This document shows, one piece after another, positions 53,461 through 61,901 of a stretch of DNA of 64,000 nt. The DNA comes from an uncultured Muribaculaceae bacterium (GTDB lineage: Bacteria > Bacteroidota > Bacteroidia > Bacteroidales > Muribaculaceae): contig CAJUQP010000005.1 in assembly GCA_910588245.1 (NCBI GenBank), positions 19,191 through 83,190 of the forward strand. Direction: 5' to 3'. The notes beneath the pieces are model-generated. The model saw nothing but the letters and a program-made list of their open reading frames with translations. It was not told the DNA's origin and did no database searches. The position numbers and the translations under genes were made by a program. The stretch's first letter is position 1. Every line of letters begins with the position of its first letter.

Positions 53461-54504
53461 ATGGACTACACCAGACTGATCCGAAAGAACATACTGGCAC
53501 TCGAGCCTTATTCCACAGCCCGCGACGAATTCAAAGGGGGCGACATCTCTGTGTGGCTCGACGCCAACGAATCCCCTTACCAGAACGGGGTGAACCGGTA
53601 TCCGGATCCCCACCAGAAAACACTTAAACTGCGTATCTCCTCCCTTTTCGCCATGCCCGCGGAATCGATATTCGTCGGCGGAGCCGGAAGCGACGAGGCC
53701 ATCGACCTCACCTTCCGAATCTTTTGCCAGCCGGGCGTCGACAACGCCGTGGCCATCACTCCGAGCTACGGAGTCTACAGCGTGGCCGCCGCCATCAACG
53801 ACGTGGAGCTCCGCGAGGTGGAACTCGGGGCCGGATTCTCGCTCCCGGTGGAGCGCATCCTCGCCGCGACCGACGACCGCACCAAACTCATCTGGATCTG
53901 CAGCCCCAACAACCCGACAGGCAACGCCTTCCCGAAAGAGGAGATACTTCGTATAGCCGACAGTTTCGGGGGGATGGTAGTGGTCGACGAAGCCTATGGC
54001 GACTTTTCCGACAGGGGCTCGATGCTGCCGGAGATTTCCGGACGCGGCAACATCATAGTGCTCCGTACTTTCTCCAAGGCCTGGGGCATGGCCGGCCTCC
54101 GTTGCGGCATGGCATTCGCCGACCCCGCGGTCATAGCTTACTACGACCGCGTGAAATATCCCTACAACATGAGCTCGCGCGTGCAGCGGGAGATCCTCGA
54201 GAGGATTGAGAAAGGTACCGGGGGGCATGTCGGGGAGATAAAATCTGAACGTATCCGTCTCGCCGAAGGACTCGCCGAAGCACGATGTGTGCTGGAGGTG
54301 TATCCCTCCGATGCCAACTTCCTCCTGGTCAGGGTGATCGATGCCGACGATGTCTACTCCTGGCTCACCGACAACGGCGTCATCGTGCGCAACCGCTCGC
54401 GCCTTCCCCTCTGCGCCGGAGCCCTGCGCATCACCGTGGGGACACCGGAAGAGAACGACGCCACATTGCGCCTCATGAAGGAATATTCACCGAAAAAATA
54501 CTGA
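53461..54504 (+). CDS. hisC: Histidinol-phosphate aminotransferase
   Basis: A 347-residue PLP aminotransferase. LDANESPYQNGVNRYPDP is the HisC N-terminal signature, with WICSPNNPTGNAFP, VVVDEAYGDFS and the lysine motif RTFSKAWGMAGLRCG. I start at ATG 53461, preceded by GAAGAAAAC and matching the usual N-terminus. An ATG at 53428 that overlaps the hisD stop (ATGA) would add 11 residues and could serve coupling. HisC makes histidinol phosphate from imidazole-acetol phosphate. Confidence 0.94.
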   Translation: MDYTRLIRKNILALEPYSTARDEFKGGDISVWLDANESPYQNGVNRYPDPHQKTLKLRISSLFAMPAESIFVGGAGSDEAIDLTFRIFCQPGVDNAVAITPSYGVYSVAAAINDVELREVELGAGFSLPVERILAATDDRTKLIWICSPNNPTGNAFPKEEILRIADSFGGMVVVDEAYGDFSDRGSMLPEISGRGNIIVLRTFSKAWGMAGLRCGMAFADPAVIAYYDRVKYPYNMSSRVQREILERIEKGTGGHVGEIKSERIRLAEGLAEARCVLEVYPSDANFLLVRVIDADDVYSWLTDNGVIVRNRSRLPLCAGALRITVGTPEENDATLRLMKEYSPKKY

Positions 54505-54507
54505 ATC

Positions 54508-55617
54508 ATGCACTCCCTTAAGAAAGCTCTGTTCATAGACCGCGACGGGACAATCATCAAGGAACCTGCCGACGAGCAGATCGACAGTCTTGAGAAACTT
54601 GAGTTCGTGCCCGGAGCCATATCGGCACTCCGATCGCTCGCGGGGAGAGGCTACGAGCTCGTGATGGTCTCCAACCAGGATGGCCTCGGCACCCCCTCAT
54701 TCCCTGAGGAGACATTCCATCCGGCCCACAACCGTATGCTCTCCACCCTGGCCGGAGAGGGAGTCGTGTTCGACCGGCAACACATCGACAGGAGTTTTCC
54801 CGAGGACAATCTCCCGACACGTAAACCCGGCACCGCCATGCTGACGGAATACATGGACGGATCATACGACCTCGCCTCGTGTTTCGTGATCGGCGACAGG
54901 CTTACCGATGTGCGTCTCGCCCTCAACCTGGGGGCCCGCGGCATCCTCCTCGCCGAACCTGAAGAGGGGCCGCTGCCGGAAGGTTGCGAGCTCGCCACGA
55001 CCGACTGGCACGCAGTGGCGCGCCACATACTCTCGCAGGGGCGATCTGCCACAGTGGAACGACACACTTCGGAGACCGACATCCGCCTCTCCGTCGATCT
55101 CGATGGCCATGGGAAATCGGAGATCGACTCCGGGCTGAAATTCCTCGACCATATGCTATGGCAGCTTCCCCATCATGCGGGAATAGCGCTCACGGCCATA
55201 TGCAAAGGTGATCTGGAGGTAGACGAGCATCACACCATGGAGGATCTCGGCATAGCACTCGGCGAAGCGCTCGCACAGGCGCTCGGCGACAAACGGGGGA
55301 TAGAGCGCTACGGATTCACCCTCCCTATGGACGAGACCGACGCCACGGTGCTCATCGATCTCGGAGGGAGGATCGACTTCCGATGGGACGTATGCTTCAC
55401 CCGCGAATACGTGGGCGACACACCCACGGAGATGTTCAGCCATTTCTTCCAGTCCGTGTGCCATGCCATGCGTTGCAATCTCCATATCTCAGCCCGGGGG
55501 GAGAACAACCACCATATCATCGAAGGTGTGTTCAAGGCTTTCGCCCGCGCACTCCGCATGGCCATTCGCCGCGATCCCTTCGACCGTGCGCTCCCCTCGA
55601 GCAAAGGTAAGCTCTGA
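54508..55617 (+). CDS. hisB: Bifunctional histidinol-phosphatase / imidazoleglycerol-phosphate dehydratase
   Basis: A 369-residue fusion. The N-terminal HAD phosphatase has nucleophile D11 and D13 (FIDRDGTI) and [10 protein letters not shown]; the C-terminal dehydratase from about 175 has the duplicated HHxxED manganese motifs ([21 protein letters not shown]). It covers two non-consecutive steps. It begins 4 nt after hisC. Confidence 0.97.
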   Translation: MHSLKKALFIDRDGTIIKEPADEQIDSLEKLEFVPGAISALRSLAGRGYELVMVSNQDGLGTPSFPEETFHPAHNRMLSTLAGEGVVFDRQHIDRSFPEDNLPTRKPGTAMLTEYMDGSYDLASCFVIGDRLTDVRLALNLGARGILLAEPEEGPLPEGCELATTDWHAVARHILSQGRSATVERHTSETDIRLSVDLDGHGKSEIDSGLKFLDHMLWQLPHHAGIALTAICKGDLEVDEHHTMEDLGIALGEALAQALGDKRGIERYGFTLPMDETDATVLIDLGGRIDFRWDVCFTREYVGDTPTEMFSHFFQSVCHAMRCNLHISARGENNHHIIEGVFKAFARALRMAIRRDPFDRALPSSKGKL

Positions 55618-55658
55618 CATCTCCACCACCTCCACCTGACATATAAAACACTGAGGAC

Positions 55659-56243
55659 ATGATAGCTATTATCGACTACAATATGGGCAACATCCGCTCC
55701 CTCGGCAACGCGATAGGACGCCTTGGAGCGGAATGGACTCTCACCTCCGACCCCGTGGTGATCGGGAAAGCGAGCCACGTCATACTGCCGGGAGTAGGCA
55801 GCGCCGCAGAGGCGATGCACAATCTCTCCGATCTCGGCCTCCCCCCGCTGATCCGGAGGCTGCGCCGCCCGGTGCTCGGCATATGCGTCGGCATGCAGGT
55901 GATGTGCCGCCATTCGGAAGAGGGGGATGCAGGATGCATGGGCATCTTCGACGCCAAGGTGCGGCGCTTCCGCGAGGCGGAAGGGATAAAGATACCCCAC
56001 ATGGGGTGGAGCCGCCTCTCAAATCTCGAAAGCAAACTTTTCAAGGGTATCGACAAGGGAGCATACGTCTATTTCGTGCACAGCTATTATGCCCCTCTCT
56101 GCCCCGACACCATAGCCACGGCCCGGCATCCGGAACTCTTCTCCGCGGCGCTTAAATATGAGAACTTCTACGGCACCCAGTTCCATCCCGAGAAGAGCGG
56201 CGACACCGGGGAAGCCATCCTACGTAATTTCCTTGAGCTATGA
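55659..56243 (+). CDS. hisH: Imidazole glycerol phosphate synthase, glutaminase subunit
   Basis: A 194-residue class I glutamine amidotransferase. The triad is C76 (LGICVGMQVM), H176 and E178 (QFHPEKS). It supplies ammonia to HisF through a tunnel. Its stop overlaps hisA (ATGA at 56240-56243). Confidence 0.97.
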   Translation: MIAIIDYNMGNIRSLGNAIGRLGAEWTLTSDPVVIGKASHVILPGVGSAAEAMHNLSDLGLPPLIRRLRRPVLGICVGMQVMCRHSEEGDAGCMGIFDAKVRRFREAEGIKIPHMGWSRLSNLESKLFKGIDKGAYVYFVHSYYAPLCPDTIATARHPELFSAALKYENFYGTQFHPEKSGDTGEAILRNFLEL

Positions 56244-56989
56244 TCCAGATAATTCCCGCCATCGACATCATCGACGGCCGTTGCGTGCGACTCACGCAAG
56301 GCGACTACCGGCAGAAATCAGTCTACACCATGACGCCGCTCGACATGGCCCGCAGTTTCGCGGAAGCCGGAGTGAGGCGCCTGCATCTCGTCGATCTCGA
56401 CGGAGCTAAAGCTGGCGAGCCACGCAACCTCGCCACACTCGAGGCCATAGCCTCCCTGGGCACCCTCGACATCGAATGGGGTGGCGGCATCAAGTCGCGC
56501 GCGCATCTCGAGGATGTGTTCAATGCCGGTGCGGGCCACGCGATAATCGGAAGCCTCGCCGTGAAGGATCCACACACCATGGAATGCTGGCTCCGGGAGT
56601 TCGGAGGGAAAAGGATAATCCTCGGCGCTGACCTTCGCAATGGGAAGGTCAGCGTGAGCGGTTGGCTTGAAGACTCTCCCCTCTCCGTCCACGACCTGCT
56701 CGACCGCTTCATCCCCTCCGGACTTAAGGAGGTGATCACGACCGACATATCGAAAGACGGCATGCTCCAGGGCCCGTCGACCCAACTCTATGTGGATCTT
56801 GCCCGCAGATATCCCGACGTGACGTTCACCGTGTCGGGAGGGATATCGTCGATGCTCGACATCCTTCATCTCGAGGGACTCGGCCTTCAGCGCGTGGTGG
56901 TGGGCAAAGCCATCTACGAGGGGCATATATCGCTCAGGGAGATCGCTGACTTCATAGCGAAAAGAAAAGATAAAGAACACCAATCCTGA
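56240..56989 (+). CDS. hisA: ProFAR isomerase
   Basis: A 249-residue beta/alpha barrel. The half-barrel motifs IIPAIDIIDGRCVRL (catalytic D9) and VITTDISKDGM (second aspartate) are conserved, with phosphate loops WGGGIKS and VSGGISS. It carries out the Amadori rearrangement of ProFAR to PRFAR. Confidence 0.97.
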   Translation: MIQIIPAIDIIDGRCVRLTQGDYRQKSVYTMTPLDMARSFAEAGVRRLHLVDLDGAKAGEPRNLATLEAIASLGTLDIEWGGGIKSRAHLEDVFNAGAGHAIIGSLAVKDPHTMECWLREFGGKRIILGADLRNGKVSVSGWLEDSPLSVHDLLDRFIPSGLKEVITTDISKDGMLQGPSTQLYVDLARRYPDVTFTVSGGISSMLDILHLEGLGLQRVVVGKAIYEGHISLREIADFIAKRKDKEHQS

Positions 56990-56994
56990 CCGCC

Positions 56995-57750
56995 ATGCCT
57001 GCAAAAAGAATCATACCGTGTCTCGACGTGAAAGGGGGACGCACCGTGAAAGGTATCAATTTCGAAGGTCTCGCCGATGTGGGCGATCCCGTCGAGATGG
57101 GAGCCCGTTATGCGGCGCAGGGCGCCGACGAGCTCGTATATCTCGACATCAGCGCCTCGCTCGAGGACAGGAACACCTTCACTGATCTCGTGGGGCGTAT
57201 AGCCGCACGGATCAACATACCATTCACCGTAGGGGGAGGAATCGCCTCAATCAATGATGCCGCGAGGCTTCTCGACGCCGGTGCCGACAAGATCACAGTC
57301 AACAGCGCGGCCGTGGCGAATCCGGGGCTCATTGAGGAGATAGCCTCAAGATATGGGCGCCAGTTTGTGGTCGTGGCCATCGACGCCAGAAACATCGATG
57401 GAGTATGGAGGGTCACAACCCATGGCGGCTCACGCCTCACCGACCGCGAACTCTTCTCCTGGGCTGAGGAGGTGGAGCGCCTCGGAGCCGGCGAGATCAT
57501 GTTCACCTCTATGGACCACGACGGCACCCGCAGCGGATACCCCTGCGACACCTTCGCCAGCCTATGTTCCGGATCAGGAATCCCTGTTATCGCCTCGGGA
57601 GGAGCCGGCAGTGTTGACGATATCGCCAAAGTGCTGACAGAGGGGAAAGCCGACGCTGCCCTCGCCGCCAGTATCTTCCATTACGGCGACATGACCGTGC
57701 GCGCCCTCAAGGAAGATCTCCTTCGCCAAGGCATCGAAGTCCGGATTTAA
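56995..57750 (+). CDS. hisF: Imidazole glycerol phosphate synthase, cyclase subunit
   Basis: A 251-residue barrel homologous to HisA. RIIPCLDVKGGRTVKG with D11, and MFTSMDHDGTRSGYP with the second catalytic aspartate, are present. It joins HisH to convert PRFAR and ammonia to imidazole glycerol phosphate and AICAR. It is followed by repeat-rich DNA before hisIE. Confidence 0.97.
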   Translation: MPAKRIIPCLDVKGGRTVKGINFEGLADVGDPVEMGARYAAQGADELVYLDISASLEDRNTFTDLVGRIAARINIPFTVGGGIASINDAARLLDAGADKITVNSAAVANPGLIEEIASRYGRQFVVVAIDARNIDGVWRVTTHGGSRLTDRELFSWAEEVERLGAGEIMFTSMDHDGTRSGYPCDTFASLCSGSGIPVIASGGAGSVDDIAKVLTEGKADAALAASIFHYGDMTVRALKEDLLRQGIEVRI

Positions 57751-57752
57751 TC

Positions 57753-57902
57753 AGCAATTAGCAGTTAGCAATTAGTTGTTAGTAATTAGCAAGTTGCAGT
57801 CAGTAATTAGCAAACAATCTCCGGATGGCATTACCGTGCCACGGCTGTAAGCCGTGGTCTCCCGTCTTCACCCTTAATACTTCATACTTAAAACTTCTCT
57901 TA
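57753..57902. repeat. AATTAG minisatellite plus inverted copy B of the dispersed cassette
   Basis: 57753-57810 is made of TTAGCAATTAG-type units. 57822-57902 is, read on the minus strand, the right part of the 23011-23128 cassette. CCGGATGGCA, the hairpin CACGGCTGTAAGCCGTG and GGTC.CCCGTC align with near identity. It separates hisF from hisIE by 152 nt. Confidence 0.75.
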
Positions 57903-58502
57903 ATGACCTTCTCCGACTTCAACCTCTCGAAATGTGCCGACGGGCTCCTTCCCGTCATCGTGCAGCACGCCGTATCGCTAAAAGTACTCATGCTCGGATA
58001 TATGGACCGCGAGGCTTTCGACCGCACCGTAGCCACCGGGAAAGTGACATTCTTCAGCCGCACGCGCCAGACCCTCTGGACAAAAGGGGAGACAAGCGGC
58101 CATTTCCTGCTTGTCGAAGATATGTATCTCGACTGCGACGGCGACACTCTCCTGATAAAAGCCAACCCCATAGGCCCCACATGCCACCGTGGCACAGAAT
58201 CATGTTTCGACACCCCCGCAGAGGAGGGTTTTGCAAGGAAACTGTCGGCCCTGATCCGCAAAAGACACGAGGAGATGCCCGACAACTCCTACACCACTCG
58301 CCTTTTCATCAAAGGGGTAAAGAAGATCGCACAGAAAGTAGGTGAGGAAGCTGTGGAATCGGCCATAGAGGCTGTCGACGGCAACCGCAGCCGCTTCATC
58401 TATGAGGCTGCCGACCTGATGTATCATTACCTCGTGCTTCTTGAGCAGATGAACGTAAGCATCGACGATATCGAGAAAGAGCTACTGTTCCGGCATTCGT
58501 AA
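57903..58502 (+). CDS. hisIE: Bifunctional phosphoribosyl-AMP cyclohydrolase / phosphoribosyl-ATP pyrophosphatase
   Basis: A 199-residue HisI-HisE fusion. HisI (1-105): LPVIVQHAVSLKVLMLGYMDREAF, metal motif YLDCDGDTLLIKA and GPTCHRGTESCF. HisE (about 115-199): RLFIKGVKKIAQKVGEEAVESAIEA, typical MazG-like helices. I use ATG 57903, giving the family start. All other his genes are packed tightly, but this one stands behind a 152-nt repeat block and has a cassette copy on each side. Confidence 0.95.
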   Translation: MTFSDFNLSKCADGLLPVIVQHAVSLKVLMLGYMDREAFDRTVATGKVTFFSRTRQTLWTKGETSGHFLLVEDMYLDCDGDTLLIKANPIGPTCHRGTESCFDTPAEEGFARKLSALIRKRHEEMPDNSYTTRLFIKGVKKIAQKVGEEAVESAIEAVDGNRSRFIYEAADLMYHYLVLLEQMNVSIDDIEKELLFRHS

Positions 58503-58666
58503 GGTTAAAGGTTAAAGATTAAAGGTTAATGGTTAAAGGGTTGAGAGTTGAGAGTTGAGGGTTGAGAGTTGAGGGCGATGCGCATGGCGCAATGTATTAA
58601 GTACTAAGGATGAAGTATTAAGGGGTTAGGGGGAGGCAACTCCATGATATGTTTGGTAAGATTGAT
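58503..58666. repeat. GTTGAGAGTTGAGGG array and copy C of the dispersed cassette
   Basis: 58503-58540 holds AAGGTTAAAGGTTAAAG units, 58541-58573 GAGAGTTGAG units. 58574-58640 repeats the left part of the 23011-23128 cassette: GATGCGCATGGCGCAA and the ATTAAG/GATGAAG run. Together with copy B it brackets hisIE in inverted orientation. Confidence 0.75.
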
Positions 58667-58697
58667 TTTGAATATCACAGAATAAGTTGTATATTTG
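58667..58697 (+). promoter_or_regulatory. Promoter of the TPR-HTH regulator gene
   Basis: TTTG at 58667-58670 and TATATTTG at 58690-58697 are 19 nt apart, the best promoter match in the window. The leader is about 125 nt. Confidence 0.8.
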
Positions 58698-58740
58698 CAA
58701 ATCCTTTAACTCTCTACTCTGACTCATCAACCATACCCCT

Positions 58741-58828
58741 CCCCTCTCCCGCCTAAACCCTCAACCATAAACTCTCAACCCTAAACCATAAACTCTAAAC
58801 CCTAAACCATAAACTCTAAACCCTAATA
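58741..58828. repeat. CTCAACC/ATAAACTCTAAACC array in the regulator's leader
   Basis: Units such as AACCATAAACTCTAAACCCT run right up to the start codon, as at 103-295. Because the promoter lies upstream, the array would be transcribed as 5' leader. Confidence 0.8.
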
Positions 58829-60577
58829 ATGACCAGGATTATCAGTTTCCTTATCATAATAACCTTCCTCATAGGTTGCAGCGGCCGACCAGGCGACAAG
58901 CGGTTGCTGTCGATATCAGAGTCTATCGATGAAGATCCCCGTCAGGCCATCGCGAGTCTCGACAGCATCGACAGGGATCGCCTGCCGGAGTCCGACGGTC
59001 ATTTCCTCGACCTGTTGCGGATCAAGGCGCGCGACAAGGCCTACGTCACGCATACCTCCGACAGCCTCATCCTGTCGGTTGTCGACTACTATGCCGACCA
59101 CAAAGACTCCGGACTCTACCCGGAAGCCCTCTACTACGCCGGCCGCGTCTATTCCGACATGGGCGACTTCCCCACAGCTCTCGAATATTTCCACGCCGCC
59201 ATCGACGAAACCTCTGGAAAGGTTCCACATAATATATCTCTCCGAGGAAGTACTGTCAGTCAGACGGGCCGTCTCCTCAATTCCCTAAGGCTTTATGATC
59301 AAGCCATACCTTTTCTCGAGGAATCAATTGCCATTGATTCGATAACAGGTGAAAATGTCAATAAAATGTATGACTGTCAGCTTCTCGGCGCAGTCTACAT
59401 GCATGCGGGAAAATATACGGATGCAGAACGGCTATTCCAGGAAGCACGCTCCATAGCCATGTCTTCCTCTCCTGAAGACACAATCCAGCAGGATATGTAT
59501 CTCGCCGCAGTGAAGAGCAATACCGACCAATTGGACTCGGCTGTCATTCTCATAAAGGATGTGCCCTGGAAGATAAACAGGATAAGCCGAAACAATGCTC
59601 TCGCATACGCGGCAGATATCTACGATAAGGCGGCATGTCCTGACTCGGCAGTGAAATACGCGGAAAAGCTCATAGCGGCAGGAAACTTCAACTATAAGAA
59701 GGTGGGGTTCCGTATAATGTTCTCTCCCGGGAATATAACAGGATTGCCGCAGGATTCGCTGATTTCATATGTCAAAGACTACCACCGTGCTGTGGAGGAG
59801 TATCTGAATCGCAATGAATCGAGACAGGTTATGATGCAACAGTCTTTCTATAATTATCAGAGTCATAAAAGAGATAAGGAAAAGGCATTGGCAGACAACC
59901 ATAACTTGTGGATGCTTTTGATGTGCCTATGCATAATCTTCATTTCTGTTATTGCGGTGCTGCTTGGGATAAAATACAAAAAACAGAAGAGCATACTGGA
60001 GATGCGCGAGACCATTGACAAACTTAGGATTCTAAACCGTGATTTGAATCGCACGCTTAAGGATTATGTAGGCATCCCGGAAACGGGATGCTCCGGCCCG
60101 GCATCTGACGATACCTCTGCCTTATTAAATGGCGAAGGAAAAATATCATCCGATATAACATGCTTAAGGCAGGAACTTAGGGAAGAATTGACAGCACTGT
60201 TGCAGCACAAAAGACCTTCAAAAGAAATTCATCCGGGCATTATCGATTCTCCGGCTTACCGCAGTCTTGCCGAATATCTTGAAAAGGGGAAAATGATAAA
60301 TGAGACTGATCCACTTTGGGATGATCTCGACAGGATTGTCACAAAATATTCCGGCAAATTCAAAGCTCGTCTGAATTTATTGGCAAACGGGAGACTTAAG
60401 AAAAAGGATTATCATCTCATTCTGTTGATAAGGTGTGGCATGACTCCTACCAATATGACTGTGCTCCTGGGAAGAACCAAAGGAACGATTTCTCATCGCA
60501 GAGAAGAAATAGGCTTGAAATTAATGGATGAAAATCTCAGTGTTAAAGATGTGGACGACATCATACGGGGTCTATGA
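58829..60577 (+). CDS. TPR-transmembrane-HTH regulator
   Basis: A 582-residue protein with lipobox-like FLIGC (C17) or a signal anchor. About 30-330 is a TPR-like helical repeat region (for example GLYPEALYYAGRVYSDMGDFPTALEYFHAAI at 96-125), then one TM helix (360-381) and a coiled-coil segment (385-410). The cytoplasmic C-terminal part ends in an HTH (about 525-580: HLILLIRCGMTPTNMTVLLGRTKGTISHRREEIG) of the LuxR/GerE-like kind. This is the plan of Bacteroidales one-component membrane regulators. Its position directly before the peptide/maturase genes suggests that it controls them, sensing something outside the inner membrane. Confidence 0.8.
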   Translation: MTRIISFLIIITFLIGCSGRPGDKRLLSISESIDEDPRQAIASLDSIDRDRLPESDGHFLDLLRIKARDKAYVTHTSDSLILSVVDYYADHKDSGLYPEALYYAGRVYSDMGDFPTALEYFHAAIDETSGKVPHNISLRGSTVSQTGRLLNSLRLYDQAIPFLEESIAIDSITGENVNKMYDCQLLGAVYMHAGKYTDAERLFQEARSIAMSSSPEDTIQQDMYLAAVKSNTDQLDSAVILIKDVPWKINRISRNNALAYAADIYDKAACPDSAVKYAEKLIAAGNFNYKKVGFRIMFSPGNITGLPQDSLISYVKDYHRAVEEYLNRNESRQVMMQQSFYNYQSHKRDKEKALADNHNLWMLLMCLCIIFISVIAVLLGIKYKKQKSILEMRETIDKLRILNRDLNRTLKDYVGIPETGCSGPASDDTSALLNGEGKISSDITCLRQELREELTALLQHKRPSKEIHPGIIDSPAYRSLAEYLEKGKMINETDPLWDDLDRIVTKYSGKFKARLNLLANGRLKKKDYHLILLIRCGMTPTNMTVLLGRTKGTISHRREEIGLKLMDENLSVKDVDDIIRGL

Positions 60578-60661
60578 CTGATCGATTCTTTTTATAATTT
60601 TTACTATTGACAGGACTTAAAAGAAGAATAGGAATATTGAAATAAACTCATGTTAAGAGAG

Positions 60662-60712
60662 ATTGTGCGGAAATTGTGCGGAAATACGTTTTCCGCACAA
60701 TTTCCGCACAAT
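60662..60712. promoter_or_regulatory. Perfect 23-bp inverted repeat with nested direct repeats
   Basis: ATTGTGCGGAAA occurs twice in the left arm (60662-60684), and its complement twice in the right arm (60690-60712), around loop TACGT. It could be a very stable terminator after the regulator gene, though no T-run follows (AATATGCAATAG). Or it is an operator with four copies of a TTGTGCGGAAA half-site, upstream of the DUF3244 gene. Confidence 0.7.
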
Positions 60713-60781
60713 AATATGCAATAGTATTGCTTAATTTCATGTTATTTTGCAAAATCATCAACCTAAAAATTAAAAAACATC

Positions 60782-61183
60782 ATGAAATTAATCAGCTTTA
60801 CATTGTCATTCATTATGGCGATTATCGCAAGTGGGGCAGTATCTGCTGCCAATGATGAAGGCTCTTACACTGTGCCGATGTCTCAATCCCCGTCAGGATC
60901 AGACAATGAAAAACCGGAATATATAGATGACTCTCCATTGGGTCATCGTCTGCCACAACGCCCGGTGATGTGCACTATCAGCCGGACGGATGGCGTACTG
61001 CTTCAATCTACAGGAGCCGGAGAAATAATATCCTATGAAATCCGGACAGCCGATGGGCAGACTTGCCTCTTCGTCTCCGATTCCGAAGCAGACTTCATAG
61101 AAATTCTGTTTCATATGCGTGGGGAACTTCTCATCATGATTCAAACTGAAACCTCGACCTTCTCAGGGTATCTGGCAATGTAA
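60782..61183 (+). CDS. Secreted DUF3244-like protein
   Basis: A 133-residue protein with a signal peptide (KLISFTLSFIMAIIASGAVSAA). Its later part (RPVMCTISRTDGVLLQSTGAGEIISYEIRTADGQTCLFVSDSEADFIEILFHMRGELLIMIQTETSTFSGYLAM) resembles DUF3244, a small beta-sandwich found exported in Bacteroidales. Function is unknown. It lies between the regulator and the Cys-rich peptide, at low-GC composition like its neighbours. A degenerate relative follows at once. Confidence 0.65.
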   Translation: MKLISFTLSFIMAIIASGAVSAANDEGSYTVPMSQSPSGSDNEKPEYIDDSPLGHRLPQRPVMCTISRTDGVLLQSTGAGEIISYEIRTADGQTCLFVSDSEADFIEILFHMRGELLIMIQTETSTFSGYLAM

Positions 61184-61308
61184 TCTCCTGGCTGATCATA
61201 CTTGGCAAATGCTCAATCCAATATCATATTGGAAGCGGAGAATACAGTATCGTATGCAACGCATCAGACGGTTCCGTATATGAAGGAGTTGTCATAGTGT
61301 TGCATTGA
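61184..61308 (+). pseudogene. Remnant of a second DUF3244-like domain
   Basis: In a different frame (+2 relative to the preceding gene) the sequence ends with GSGEYSIVCNASDGSVYEGVVIVLH and a TGA at 61306-61308. That is a DUF3244-type last strand pair (GxYxIxxxxxGxxYxGxxxi). There is no start codon or signal peptide for it. It may be a leftover of a tandem duplication, or the end of the upstream gene after a frameshift. Confidence 0.45.
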
Positions 61309-61465
61309 TACGGTAAATGCAGATTAAAGGTATGTTGGGAAAAAGATTACTGCCTTTTCTGCAATATTGATGATTTTAAAAGATAACAAAATTACAAAAA
61401 TATTTTGTTAGCGTCTTTACGGACGTATAGTTAACCCATTTTATTAACCTTTTTATTTTTCAGAC

Positions 61466-61759
61466 ATGAACAAGAGAGATAAGAGAATCGCCTCGTTCAT
61501 AGAGTCGCTCGGATGCGAAGAACTGGGCATCGAGAGTCAGTCTTTCGTGCTGACTGCAGATCTCGATTCAATCGGAGCCGGTGTGAACGGAGGCAACTGT
61601 GAGAACTCCGGAGGCAGCAATTGTTCCATGAACAAGCAAGATTGCCGAAATTCCGGCGACTGTAGCTCCGCAGAGAACCAGGGAGACTGCAAGAATAACG
61701 GAGGTGGTGGACAAGTTGGTAATGCCGGAAGTGGTTGTGCCGGTAATTCCGGATGCTGA
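61466..61759 (+). CDS. Cys/Gly/Asn-rich RiPP precursor candidate
   Basis: A 97-residue peptide. Residues 1-39 look like a leader: charged, helical MNKRDKRIASFIESLGCEEL then GIESQSFVLTADLDSIGAG. Residues 40-97 are almost only N, G, S, C, D, Q and K. Seven cysteines lie at 45, 53, 60, 66, 75, 91 and 97, with one more in the leader (C17). The core cysteines are preceded by N, N, D, D, D, G and G, and the last is the final residue. No signal peptide is seen. It precedes a radical SAM/SPASM enzyme, as ranthi- and sactipeptide precursors do. I cannot match it to a named precursor family. Confidence 0.75.
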   Translation: MNKRDKRIASFIESLGCEELGIESQSFVLTADLDSIGAGVNGGNCENSGGSNCSMNKQDCRNSGDCSSAENQGDCKNNGGGGQVGNAGSGCAGNSGC

Positions 61760-61827
61760 TGATATCGTGAATTTCCGGGACAATATATCTCTCCTCCGCT
61801 TCTGACAACAAAGCATGAATGAAACTG

Positions 61828-61871
61828 ATGGAGAGTTGAGCACGGCAACATGAGAAGTGCCAACCCTCCAT
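61828..61871 (+). terminator. Attenuator-like stem-loop between precursor and maturase
   Basis: The arms ATGGAG-GTTG-GCAC and GTGC-CAAC-CTCCAT pair with single-base bulges around a loop of about 12 nt. It lies 69 nt after the precursor stop and 31 nt before the maturase start, followed by TATGAAAAATTAACC. Partial termination here would make precursor mRNA exceed maturase mRNA. Confidence 0.55.
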
Positions 61872-61901
61872 TATGAAAAATTAACCATTATTCTGCATAT
61901 C

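Noticed and set aside
61497..61871. Three antisense ORFs over the Cys-rich peptide gene
   Set aside because: They mirror the low-complexity core; the plus-strand frame is supported by the following maturase and by its leader-like N-terminus.
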